Shown: positions 8,051-14,966, numbered from the stretch's first letter. The stretch: DNA of 17,867 nucleotides from an uncultured Megasphaera sp. (GCA_900554215.1 USGG01000038.1:1-17867); one strand, 5' to 3'. Translations and numbers: made by a program. Notes: generated by a model from the letters alone, not told the origin.

Positions 8051-8992
8051 GTGTTTAAGGATTGGCAGTATCACGCTGCGCGGGGATTAGGCAAGTTGCT
8101 GTGCTGTCTTCCGTATCCAGCCGTTATTTCTTTGGGACGAACCTTAGGCCCGGTTATAGGAAAGCGATTGAAAAAACAGTACGAGCGCGGAATTTTCCAC
8201 ATTATGCGAGGCATGGAATGCGATAGGGGCGCAGCGGAACAGATCATGGACGGACTGTTTCAGAATCTGGGCCAGTCGCTGATGGAAATTCTCTACACTC
8301 CGAAGCTGAATAAAGATAATATTTCCCAGTATGTTACGCTGGAGCATCCGGAACGGCTGGACGCGGCGCTGAAAGAGAATAAAGGCGTCATCGTGCTGAC
8401 CGGCCATATCGGTAACTGGGAATGGATGGGCGCGTCGCTGGCCCTGTACGGCTATCCGACGACGACTATCGTCAAAAAGCAGCCGAACGACCAGGTAACG
8501 CGGCTCCTCAATGAAAATCGCGAAATGATGGGGCTGGAAGTATTTGCCCGCGGTGGGAATGAAATGATTATCGCCGCGCGGGCCCTGAAGCGCAAAAAAA
8601 TATTGGGATTTTTAGCTGATCAGGACGGCGGATTCTACGGCGTTCCCCAGCCCTTTTTGGGGAAAATGTCGTCGACGCCGCGGGGACCGGCGCAGTTCGC
8701 CCGCAAATTCCGGTCGCCTATCCTGCCGATTTTTGCGATTCACGACGAACACCACCGTCACCGCGTCGTCATCGGCGAGGTCATGTATTATGAAGATACG
8801 GGGAATAAGGACGAAGACATCGCCCGGCTGACCCGGAAGATGGCCGTGCTGACGGAACAGTTTATTAAAGACCATCCGACGGAATGGCTGTGGTTCCAGC
8901 ACCGCTGGAGCACGGCGCCGGAAGAAATTATAGCGTTGCACCAAGGAGCGGAGGCAGACGGCAGTGACGATAACACAACTCAAGCAGAATAA
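8051..8992 (+). CDS. lpxL: Lipid A biosynthesis acyltransferase, LpxL/HtrB family
   Basis: Family members add a secondary acyl chain from acyl-ACP to Kdo2-lipid IVA at the inner membrane. From a GTG start the product has 313 residues, close to LpxL (about 306). The N-terminal part (about 10-40) is hydrophobic to amphipathic. The catalytic HX4(D/E) motif reads HIGNWE (H119, E124). ADQDG with the following PFLGKMSSTPRGPAQFAR block and the C-terminal WLWFQHRW are family-typical. AAAGGAG at 8034-8040 supports the start; no ATG fits. The 3' end overlaps lptC by 29 nt. No second acyltransferase (LpxM type) is seen in the window. LpxL versus LpxM/LpxP specificity and chain length cannot be told from sequence alone, so the symbol is given at family level. 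Confidence 0.88.
   Translation: MFKDWQYHAARGLGKLLCCLPYPAVISLGRTLGPVIGKRLKKQYERGIFHIMRGMECDRGAAEQIMDGLFQNLGQSLMEILYTPKLNKDNISQYVTLEHPERLDAALKENKGVIVLTGHIGNWEWMGASLALYGYPTTTIVKKQPNDQVTRLLNENREMMGLEVFARGGNEMIIAARALKRKKILGFLADQDGGFYGVPQPFLGKMSSTPRGPAQFARKFRSPILPIFAIHDEHHRHRVVIGEVMYYEDTGNKDEDIARLTRKMAVLTEQFIKDHPTEWLWFQHRWSTAPEEIIALHQGAEADGSDDNTTQAE
8950..8954 (+). promoter_or_regulatory. Ribosome binding site of lptC inside lpxL
   Basis: GGAGG lies 9 nt before the GTG start of lptC at 8964, within the last codons of lpxL. AAGGAG at 8943-8948 lies further upstream (15 nt). This places lptC initiation inside lpxL and suggests coupling. Confidence 0.55.
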
Positions 8993-9518
8993 AGGAAAAC
9001 TTATCGGCGCGGCATGTGTCATCGCCTTTGCCGCCTTATTGTACTCGCTGATGGAAGAGCCTGTAGCGCAGCCTGATGTGAAGGCGGACAACCTCGTCGA
9101 ATTCGAAGGCTCCGAGCTGGTGGAAAATAAAAACGGCAAGCTCGTCTGGAAGCTGACGGCCGATAAGATCATGATCGATCCCCAGACGGAAATCATGTAT
9201 TTTACAAATCCTAAAGCCCTGCTCGTCGATGAAGAAGACGGCACGGAAATGACGATTACATCGCCGAACGGCGTTGTAGACCGCAAGAAGCATACGATTG
9301 AAATCAAACCGCCGGTCAGTGCGGCGACAAATCGGAATGATACATTGCAGACTGAAGGCAGTGTGTATTATAATATGAATACGCATATGGTAAAGGGCGG
9401 CAAGGTCGTCATGAACCGTCACGACAACACGAGCCTCCGCGCCGATGCGTTTGAAACGACTACCAGTATGGATAAGGTAACGCTGACCGGCCATGCGCAG
9501 GTAACCAAGGGAGAATAA
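8964..9518 (+). CDS. lptC: LPS export protein LptC
   Basis: LptC is the membrane-anchored periplasmic subunit that takes LPS from the LptB2FG transporter and passes it to LptA. The 184-residue product starts with GTG. It has one N-terminal transmembrane segment (about 12-30) after a short Lys-containing cytoplasmic stretch, then a beta-rich periplasmic domain. The segment FEGSELVENKNGKLVWKLTA and the later TSPNGVVDRKKHTIEI and LRADAFETT pieces follow the LptC/LptA beta-jellyroll pattern (element, then conversion to a strand). Length matches E. coli LptC (191). It overlaps lpxL by 29 nt and precedes lptA by 3 nt. LptC sequences diverge widely; position between lpxL and lptA-lptB supports the call strongly. 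Confidence 0.92.
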   Translation: MTITQLKQNKGKLIGAACVIAFAALLYSLMEEPVAQPDVKADNLVEFEGSELVENKNGKLVWKLTADKIMIDPQTEIMYFTNPKALLVDEEDGTEMTITSPNGVVDRKKHTIEIKPPVSAATNRNDTLQTEGSVYYNMNTHMVKGGKVVMNRHDNTSLRADAFETTTSMDKVTLTGHAQVTKGE

Positions 9519-9521
9519 GCT

Positions 9522-10253
9522 ATGATGAAGAAACTACAGAAGAAAATGCTTGCTCTGGCCCTGTTGGGACTCATGAGCATCCCTGCTGCAGGTCTTTGGG
9601 CCGCGGACAATCCGTCCGTATCCGTGACGGCCGACAAGCTGGAATACAACGGCAAGACCCAGGTGGCGACAGCGACGGGCAACGTCGTCATCGTGCGCGA
9701 CAAGGCGACGATGAACGGCGACAAGGCCATATACAACTTAAAGACGGCAGAAGCTGACTTGGAAGGAAACGTCGTCGTGCAGCAGCCGGACATGCATTTA
9801 ACGGCGGACAAGCTGCATTCGACGAACCGCAACTACGTCATTGCGACAGGCGACGTGCGCGGTATTTATCAGGACAAGAAAGTAAATGGCGATAAGGTCG
9901 AATACTATTTGGATAAAGATTACGGCATCGTAACGGGCAACGGATATCTGGAAGCCCAGGGTTCCCGGCTGTGGGCCGACCGCATCGACGCCTGGTTTAA
10001 AGAAATTAAGGCCGTAGGGCAGGGCGACGTCCATATTGAATCGCCGGCGGACAATCTCGTAGCCGACGCGACGAAAGCCGTGTATACCCAGACGCCGGGC
10101 AAGAACGACGGCGTCGTTCATCTGAAGGGAGACGTCAATGCCGTGCAGAACGGCAATTCGCTGACAGGCGACAACATCATGATCCGCTTGGCAGATAATT
10201 CCGCCCAGGCCATGAGCCGGTCGACCGTCGTCATCATACCGGGCAGTGAATAA
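9522..10253 (+). CDS. lptA: LPS transport periplasmic protein LptA (OstA-like)
   Basis: LptA forms the periplasmic beta-jellyroll bridge that carries LPS from LptC to the outer-membrane LptD. The 243-residue precursor begins with a signal peptide: Lys-rich start, hydrophobic stretch about 9-26, likely cleavage near A27/A28 (LWA/ADNP). The mature part repeats the OstA pattern of VTADKLEYNGKTQVATATGNV, LTADKLHSTNRNYVIATGDV and NGDKVEYYLDKDYGIVTGNG. It is clearly longer than E. coli LptA (185), suggesting extra jellyroll strands. ATG codons at 9522 and 9525 are both possible; the first has AAGGGAG at 9507-9513, 8 nt upstream. A secreted protein between lptC and lptB leaves little doubt about its role. 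Confidence 0.94.
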   Translation: MMKKLQKKMLALALLGLMSIPAAGLWAADNPSVSVTADKLEYNGKTQVATATGNVVIVRDKATMNGDKAIYNLKTAEADLEGNVVVQQPDMHLTADKLHSTNRNYVIATGDVRGIYQDKKVNGDKVEYYLDKDYGIVTGNGYLEAQGSRLWADRIDAWFKEIKAVGQGDVHIESPADNLVADATKAVYTQTPGKNDGVVHLKGDVNAVQNGNSLTGDNIMIRLADNSAQAMSRSTVVIIPGSE

Positions 10254-10276
10254 GCGGCCGGCGCAAGGAGCAATGT

Positions 10277-10996
10277 ATGCTGATTCAAACACATAATTTG
10301 GTAAAAATGTATAAGGAAAAGCGCGCTGTCGCCGGCGTCAGCATTCAGGTGAACCAAGGAGAAATCGTCGGCTTGCTGGGGCCGAACGGCGCCGGCAAGA
10401 CGACGACCTTTTACATGATTGTCGGCATTGAGCATCCGGACGAAGGCTCGATCTGCATCGGCGATCAGGATATTACGGGCCTGCCCATCCATAAGCGGGC
10501 GGCCTACGGCATCGGCTATCTGCCCCAGGAAGCGTCGATTTTCCGCAAGCTCACCGTCGAAGAAAACCTGCTGGCCATGCTGGAGACGACGAAGCTGAGC
10601 AAGCGGGAACAGCGCAGGAAAGCAGAAGCGCTGATGGAAGAATTTTCTATCATCAAGCTACGCAAGCGCCTGGGCATTCAGCTGTCCGGCGGCGAACGGC
10701 GCCGCGTGGAAATTGCCCGGTGTCTGGTCATGGACCCGGCCTTTATTTTGCTGGACGAACCCTTTGCCGGCATCGACCCCTTGGCGGTCAACGATATTCA
10801 GGGGATTATCAGCCACCTGAAAAATCGCGGCATGGGCGTCCTCATTACGGACCATAACGTCAGAGAAACGCTGAGCATCGTAGATAAAGCCTATATTTTA
10901 AGCGAAGGTCGCATTCTTTTGGAAGGCAATCCGGAAATGATTGCCAACGACCCGGTGGCAAGGAAGTTCTATTTAGGCGACGACTTCAGAATGTAA
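10277..10996 (+). CDS. lptB: LPS export ABC transporter ATPase LptB
   Basis: LptB is the cytoplasmic ATPase dimer that powers extraction of LPS from the inner membrane with the LptF/G membrane subunits. The 239-residue product is the usual length. It has Walker A GPNGAGKTT (35-43), the Q-loop Gln in YLPQEAS (Q84), signature LSGGERRR (136-143), Walker B FILLDEPFAGIDP (E161) and the switch His in TDHNVRETL (H193). The combination LSGGERRRVEIAR plus DEPFAGIDP is characteristic of LptB. AAGGAG at 10265-10270 stands 6 nt before the ATG. An out-of-frame ATG at 10273 is ignored. It lies 16 nt before its membrane partner lptF/G. Confidence 0.97.
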   Translation: MLIQTHNLVKMYKEKRAVAGVSIQVNQGEIVGLLGPNGAGKTTTFYMIVGIEHPDEGSICIGDQDITGLPIHKRAAYGIGYLPQEASIFRKLTVEENLLAMLETTKLSKREQRRKAEALMEEFSIIKLRKRLGIQLSGGERRRVEIARCLVMDPAFILLDEPFAGIDPLAVNDIQGIISHLKNRGMGVLITDHNVRETLSIVDKAYILSEGRILLEGNPEMIANDPVARKFYLGDDFRM

Positions 10997-11012
10997 CAGG
11001 CAGGGAGACAGA

Positions 11013-12101
11013 ATGCGAATATTAGATAAGTATATATTAAAAGAATTTATCAGCCCGTTTTTGTTCGGCGTCTGCGCCTTTACGGCCGTGTTCATCGGGA
11101 CGGGGACGCTGTACCGTATTGCCAACCTGATCAATACGTACGGCGCGTCGGCTTGGGCGGCCTTCCGCATTTTAGTGCTGGCTATGCCGTCGATCATCGT
11201 CGTGACCTTCCCCATGTCGGTCCTCCTGGGCTCGCTGATGGCCTTTGGCCGGCTGTCGAGCTCCAGCGAGCTCATCGTCATGCGGTCAGGCGGTCAGAAC
11301 TTTGCCCGCCTGGCCATGCCTATTTTCGTCGTTGCCTTTTTCATTTCTATCGGCACGACCATTTTCAACGAATACGTCGTGCCCCGGGCCAACAATGCCT
11401 ACAACACGATTATCAACGAAGAAGTCAAGCATAACGTCGCACCGGCGACGCAGGACCACATCGTCCTCAAAAACGTCAAAGGCGCCAATATTTCCAGCCT
11501 GATGTATGCCCGCCAGTATAACTCGGAAACGAAGATGCTGACGGATCTTACGGTGCAGGAATTTGAAAACGATACGCTCGTGCGGGTGGAAAAAGCCGAA
11601 TGGGCCGACTGGAACGGTGCGAAATGGGTCATGCACGACGGTATCATTTACGACCTTTCCGGCGGAGACGGCGTAGAACGGACGATGACCTTCGATCATC
11701 AGGCCCTGCCTATCGTGCAGAAGCCGGACCGCATCAATGCGTCTCAGAAAGACCCCGATGAAATGACGATACGCGAACTGAGAGAACAGATTCAGATTCT
11801 CGACGAAAACGCCGTCAATACCAATAAGATGAAGGTAGAAATGTACAACCGCTTCGCCCTGCCCCTGGCCAGCCTGGTATGCGCCATCGTCGGTGCGCCG
11901 TTGGGCATGCAGAAGCAGCGCGGCAGCTCGTCTATAGGCTTCGGCATCAGCGTCGTCGTCATCTTTATTTACTACACGATCATGACGCTGGGGAACGCCC
12001 TTGGCAACGGCGGACGGATACCGCCGTATCTGGCCGCATTTCTTCCCGATATCATCTGCGGCATTACCGGCGCGGTTCTCGTATACCGCAAGTCGAAATA
12101 A
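11013..12101 (+). CDS. LPS export permease, LptF/LptG (YjgP/YjgQ) family
   Basis: This is the membrane subunit of the LptB2FG transporter. The 362-residue protein has the family layout: three N-terminal transmembrane helices (about 12-33, 52-78, 100-118), a periplasmic beta-jellyroll (about 125-275) and three C-terminal helices (about 278-300, 306-325, 335-357). MRILDKYILKEFISPF and the MSVLLGSLMAFGRLSSSSE block, containing the coupling-helix region that docks on LptB, are hallmarks. The APLGMQKQRGSSSIGFGIS loop is likewise typical. LptF and LptG are paralogues and the sequence alone does not let me choose, so no symbol is given. Only one copy is present here. AGGGAG at 11002-11007 stands 5 nt before the ATG. 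It is the last gene of the LPS unit, followed at once by a terminator. Confidence 0.94.
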   Translation: MRILDKYILKEFISPFLFGVCAFTAVFIGTGTLYRIANLINTYGASAWAAFRILVLAMPSIIVVTFPMSVLLGSLMAFGRLSSSSELIVMRSGGQNFARLAMPIFVVAFFISIGTTIFNEYVVPRANNAYNTIINEEVKHNVAPATQDHIVLKNVKGANISSLMYARQYNSETKMLTDLTVQEFENDTLVRVEKAEWADWNGAKWVMHDGIIYDLSGGDGVERTMTFDHQALPIVQKPDRINASQKDPDEMTIRELREQIQILDENAVNTNKMKVEMYNRFALPLASLVCAIVGAPLGMQKQRGSSSIGFGISVVVIFIYYTIMTLGNALGNGGRIPPYLAAFLPDIICGITGAVLVYRKSK

Positions 12102-12154
12102 ACGGTTAGCAGCTCGGTTCCTGATTAGGCAGCCGTGCTGCTAACCCGTTTTTT
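12101..12154 (+). terminator. Intrinsic terminator of the LPS operon
   Basis: GGTTAGCAGC (12104-12113) pairs perfectly with GCTGCTAACC (12137-12146). A second inner stem of about five pairs (12115-12119 with 12131-12135) lies inside it. The hairpin is followed by CGTTTTTT, with six T at 12149-12154. It begins at the lptF/G stop codon, so it should end the transcription unit that begins upstream of lpxB. Confidence 0.9.
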
Positions 12155-12182
12155 ATATGGACATTTCTTATAAAAATAGGGA

Positions 12183-12211
12183 ATGACAGAATGAGTATAA
12201 TGTTATATGAT
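12183..12211 (+). promoter_or_regulatory. Predicted sigma-A type promoter for the DUF3084 operon
   Basis: The -35 box is ATGACA (12183-12188, 5/6 match) and the -10 box TATGAT (12206-12211, 5/6), with a 17-nt spacer. An alternative -10 TATAAT at 12196-12201 lacks a good -35. Transcription would start near 12218, giving a leader of only about 17 nt that carries AAGGAGGTG (12222-12230) before the ATG at 12235. Its place just after the LPS terminator fits a new transcription unit. Confidence 0.6.
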
Positions 12212-12234
12212 AATACTATACAAGGAGGTGCTGT

Positions 12235-13497
12235 ATGGAATACGGATGGATTATGCTGTTCGTGCTGGCCATTATGGGCGGTATTATTGCCTATTTAGGC
12301 GATAAAATCGGTTCGCGCGTCGGCAAGCGGAAAATTAAATTATTCGGCCTTCGGCCTAAATATACGTCTATTCTCGTTACGATCCTGACCGGCATCAGCA
12401 TCGCCGCCGTCACGCTGGGCGTCATGTCCATATTGTCAGAGAACGTGCGCATCGCCTTGTTTGGAATGCAGCAGCTCCGGATGCAGAACGAAGCGCTGGA
12501 AACACAGCGAAACCAGCTGCTGAAGCAGGCCGGCGATTTGGGAAAAGAGCTGGATGAAAAAAACCGCCTCATCGCCTCCAACGAAGAATTGCTGCAGCTG
12601 CAGCAGGAGCAGCTGGACGGGAAAAACGAGGAAATCCGGCTGACGCAGCTCGATTTGCAGCAGGCTCAGGCAGCTCGGGACGACAAAGCCCGCCAGCTGT
12701 CGGTCATACAGGTCGCCATGGATAAAGCCCTGCAGGATAAAGACAAGGCCGTAGCGGACCGGGATGCGGCGCAGCATGACCTGGCCGTACTGGAAGAAAC
12801 GAAGGAACGCATGGTCAGCACTATCGAAGTGCTCGACAAGCGCATCCGCATTCTCAACGAAACGATGACCAATATCCGCGAGGGAACCGTCATGTTCCGC
12901 GTAGGAGAAGTCTTGTCCAGCGTCGTCCTCAGCAGCGGCCAGGACGGCAAGACGACGCGGGAAGAATTGAGCCGGGCCATGCAGCAGACCAACGCCATGA
13001 TTTGCCGGTATTTGGGCATTACCGATGAAAACGCCGTTTTGGTATACATTGCGCCCGACGAATTCAACGCGGCCATCAGCGCCCTGCAGCAGGGCGGAGC
13101 CGGCGGCAAAAAGCTGATTCGCCTCATCGCGGCGGGCAATATCATGGTCGGCGAACCGGCGCTGGTTCATATTGATATGCACGACAACAACCTCATTTAT
13201 CATAAAGGCGACGTCGTATATGAAACGGAGCTGGACGAAAGCGAAACGGCTCATAATCCGGAATTACAGGTTATGCGTTTTCTGCATGACGTAAACCTGC
13301 AGGCCAAGGCCAAGGGCGTGTTGCCCGACCCGCTGAGCGGCAACGTCGGCGCATTGTCGGCGACGGAAATGTTCGATACCATTTCCCGCATTAAGGGGCT
13401 CAGCGGCGAACACATCGTCCTGCGGGCCGTCACGCTGAATGACACGTATACGGCAGGACCTCTGGGCATCGACATCATCGTCGAGCCGATTCAATAA
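12235..13497 (+). CDS. DUF3084 domain-containing membrane/coiled-coil protein
   Basis: I recognise this as a DUF3084-type protein of unknown function. The 420-residue product has two predicted transmembrane helices (about 5-21 and 46-66). They are separated by a basic cytoplasmic-type stretch with GDKIGSRVGKRKIKLFGLRP, which resembles the family N-terminal signature. A long Gln/Glu/Lys-rich coiled coil runs from about 77 to 215. A C-terminal globular domain (about 218-420) includes EGTVMFRVGEVL, VLYIAPDEFNAA-like and PLGIDIIVEPIQ segments. No catalytic motif is seen. The start has an almost ideal AAGGAGGTG 6 nt upstream and its own promoter. It is followed after 23 nt by a YqgF-like gene, the likely co-transcribed partner. 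A structural or scaffolding role at the membrane is only inference from the coiled coil. Confidence 0.82.
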   Translation: MEYGWIMLFVLAIMGGIIAYLGDKIGSRVGKRKIKLFGLRPKYTSILVTILTGISIAAVTLGVMSILSENVRIALFGMQQLRMQNEALETQRNQLLKQAGDLGKELDEKNRLIASNEELLQLQQEQLDGKNEEIRLTQLDLQQAQAARDDKARQLSVIQVAMDKALQDKDKAVADRDAAQHDLAVLEETKERMVSTIEVLDKRIRILNETMTNIREGTVMFRVGEVLSSVVLSSGQDGKTTREELSRAMQQTNAMICRYLGITDENAVLVYIAPDEFNAAISALQQGGAGGKKLIRLIAAGNIMVGEPALVHIDMHDNNLIYHKGDVVYETELDESETAHNPELQVMRFLHDVNLQAKAKGVLPDPLSGNVGALSATEMFDTISRIKGLSGEHIVLRAVTLNDTYTAGPLGIDIIVEPIQ

Positions 13498-13520
13498 GCA
13501 AAGAGTAAGAGGAGATTCGA

Positions 13521-13937
13521 ATGATAGCTGCAATTGATCCGGGCTCGGAAAAGACGGGCGTCGCCGTGCTGGGCGGCGACGGGAGCCTGGCGGAGAAAAA
13601 AATTATCCCGACGGGAGAACTGGAAGCCTATCTGACTGGGGCTTATGCGCAGTATCGCTTTACCCATATCGTTATGGGCGACGGAACCAATCACAAGCAT
13701 CTGCAGCCCGTAGCCGAGCAGTGGATACGGCGGCAGGCTCCTGCCGTGACCTTTTCTCTCGTCGACGAGAAAAATACGACTGTCGAAGGCCGGGCTATGT
13801 ATTTCAAGTATACGCCCCGCCGGGGATGGCGGCGCTTCGTGCCGCTGTCGCTACAGTATCCGCCCGAACCGGTCGATGATTTCGTGGCCTGGATCATCGG
13901 TCTCCGTTACGTTCATAGGCAAGGGGGAATAGAATGA
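13521..13937 (+). CDS. YqgF/RuvC-like RNase H-fold protein, possibly a nuclease
   Basis: The 138-residue product has the RNase H-fold acidic triad of the YqgF (RuvX)/RuvC group. AIDPGSEKTGVAV at the N-terminus gives D6. VDEKNTTVEGR (81-91, E83) corresponds to the YqgF DERxTT motif. PVDDFVAWIIGL near the C-terminus (D119/D120) corresponds to the DSxAA motif. YqgF proteins process pre-16S rRNA ends or resolve nucleic-acid junctions. This copy is divergent between the motifs, so it may be a paralogue beside a canonical ruvX elsewhere; that is inference. AGAGGAG at 13508-13514 is 6 nt before the ATG. It is 23 nt after the DUF3084 gene and 1 nt before the YitT gene, so all three probably share one mRNA. 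The substrate is unknown. Confidence 0.8.
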   Translation: MIAAIDPGSEKTGVAVLGGDGSLAEKKIIPTGELEAYLTGAYAQYRFTHIVMGDGTNHKHLQPVAEQWIRRQAPAVTFSLVDEKNTTVEGRAMYFKYTPRRGWRRFVPLSLQYPPEPVDDFVAWIIGLRYVHRQGGIE

Positions 13938-13938
13938 T

Positions 13939-14778
13939 ATGACAGGATATGCATTCCGCGCCGTTGGATTAGCCCTCGGCGCTTTTATATACACCGTCGG
14001 CCTGGATATTTTTCTGGTGCCCAATCACGTCATCGACGGCGGCGTCGTCGGCCTGGCCCTGATGGCGGCCGAACTGACCGGCGTCAGCTTCAGCGTGTTT
14101 ATCGTTGCGCTGAACGTTCCCTTTTTCATCATCGGCTATAAGAAAATCGGCGTCGTATTTACGATACAATCCTTATTTTCCGTACTCTGCCTGTCCGGGT
14201 GGAGCAAGTTCATTCACCATACGCCGGTGACGACGGACCCCTTTCTGTCGACGATCTACGGCGGCATCATCATCGGCCTCGGCGTAGGCCTGATTATCCG
14301 CTGGGGCGGCTCCCTCGACGGTACGGAAATACTGGCGATTATTGCCGATAAAAAAACGCCCTTTTCCGTAGGCGAAATCATCATGTTCTTCAATCTGTTC
14401 ATCTTAGGAAGTTCGGGCTTCGTCTTTTCCTGGGACAGCGCCATGTACTCCCTGGTAGCCTATTTCATCGCTTATAAGATGATCGATATCGTGACGAACG
14501 GCCTCGACGAAATGAAAGGGCTGCTTATAGTCACGTCGCGGTACGACGAAATGGCTCGCTGCATGACTCAGGATATGGGCCGCGCTGTGACGCTGCTCAA
14601 CGGCGAAGGTGCTTACAAGAGGGAAACGACGAAGATATTGTACTGCGTCGTGTCGCGTCTGGAAATAACGAAGGTGAAGGACGCCGTCCGCAAGATCGAC
14701 CCCAATTCCTTCGTATCTATTTTTGATATCAGCGAAGCTCACGGCGGCCTGTTCAAACGGCGGACACCCCATCATTAA
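13939..14778 (+). CDS. YitT family membrane protein (DUF161 repeats plus C-terminal DUF2179)
   Basis: The 279-residue protein has an N-terminal membrane part with about six hydrophobic segments (about 7-25, 33-48, 51-68, 73-88, 107-124, 144-182). A soluble C-terminal DUF2179 domain runs from about 193 to 275. Characteristic stretches are FLVPNHVIDGGVVGLAL, the RWGGSLDGTEILA loop, MKGLLIVTSRYDEM, LLNGEGAY and DPNSFVSIFDISEAHGG. Members are widespread in Firmicutes, often several per genome, and remain poorly defined; a transport role is possible but unproven. The ATG follows the stop of the YqgF-like gene by 1 nt, with AAGGGGGA (13921-13928) 10 nt upstream. Base usage matches the neighbours, so there is no sign of transfer. 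No convincing terminator follows. Confidence 0.92.
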   Translation: MTGYAFRAVGLALGAFIYTVGLDIFLVPNHVIDGGVVGLALMAAELTGVSFSVFIVALNVPFFIIGYKKIGVVFTIQSLFSVLCLSGWSKFIHHTPVTTDPFLSTIYGGIIIGLGVGLIIRWGGSLDGTEILAIIADKKTPFSVGEIIMFFNLFILGSSGFVFSWDSAMYSLVAYFIAYKMIDIVTNGLDEMKGLLIVTSRYDEMARCMTQDMGRAVTLLNGEGAYKRETTKILYCVVSRLEITKVKDAVRKIDPNSFVSIFDISEAHGGLFKRRTPHH

Positions 14779-14832
14779 GGGCGGTGCCGGTATATCAATC
14801 TGACATAACAAAGAAATAGTTATGCAAAACGA

Positions 14833-14861
14833 TTGTGATATGGAATAACTCATTGTATACT
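14833..14861 (+). promoter_or_regulatory. Upstream promoter candidate (P1) before the YdbC-like gene
   Basis: TTGTGA (14833-14838, 4/6) and TATACT (14856-14861, 5/6) are separated by 17 nt in an AT-rich stretch unlike the flanking coding DNA. It would start transcription near 14868, on top of the -35 box of the downstream candidate P2. Confidence 0.4.
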
Positions 14862-14866
14862 AATAA

Positions 14867-14894
14867 TTGACAGATGCGTTAAATTTGCTATTAT
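14867..14894 (+). promoter_or_regulatory. Main promoter (P2) of the YdbC-like gene
   Basis: A perfect TTGACA -35 box (14867-14872) is followed after 16 nt by TATTAT (14889-14894, 5/6), which is preceded by TGC, an extended -10 element. The predicted start near 14901 gives a leader of about 65 nt. This is the best consensus promoter in the window. Confidence 0.75.
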
Positions 14895-14905
14895 AGTAGC
14901 TGATG

Positions 14906-14951
14906 TTTGTTTTTTGTAAACAAAAGTAATCAGAGACATGAAGTTTTGTCT
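14906..14951 (+). other. Leader with two short hairpins before the YdbC-like gene
   Basis: TTTGTTT (14906-14912) pairs with AAACAAA (14918-14924), and AGACA (14934-14938) pairs with TGTCT (14947-14951), just ahead of the AGGAGGG ribosome binding site. Both stems are short and AT-rich. They could shape mRNA stability or translation, or be chance. No known riboswitch was recognised. Confidence 0.25.
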
Positions 14952-14966
14952 TTAGGAGGGTATACA

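Larger units (their letters stand above)
14779..14966 (+). other. AT-rich intergenic region between the YitT gene and the YdbC-like gene
   Basis: This 188-nt gap holds the two promoter candidates and the leader hairpins listed separately. Its first ~50 nt show no terminator: a weak CACCCC/GGGCGGTG pairing near 14764-14785 has no T-tract. A 6-bp inverted repeat AGTTAT/ATAACT (14818-14823 and 14845-14850) flanks the P1 -35 box and could be an operator, but nothing more supports it. Confidence 0.5.

Noticed and set aside
12196..12201. Perfect TATAAT upstream of the DUF3084 gene
   Set aside because: No acceptable -35 box at 16-18 nt. The pair ATGACA/TATGAT fits better, though this box could act as an alternative.
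14764..14785. Possible terminator after the YitT gene
   Set aside because: The pairing CACCCC/GGGCGGTG is broken and no T-tract follows.
14818..14850. Inverted repeat AGTTAT/ATAACT with a 21-nt loop
   Set aside because: Only 6 bp in AT-rich DNA; likely by chance, and no regulator or repeat elsewhere supports it.
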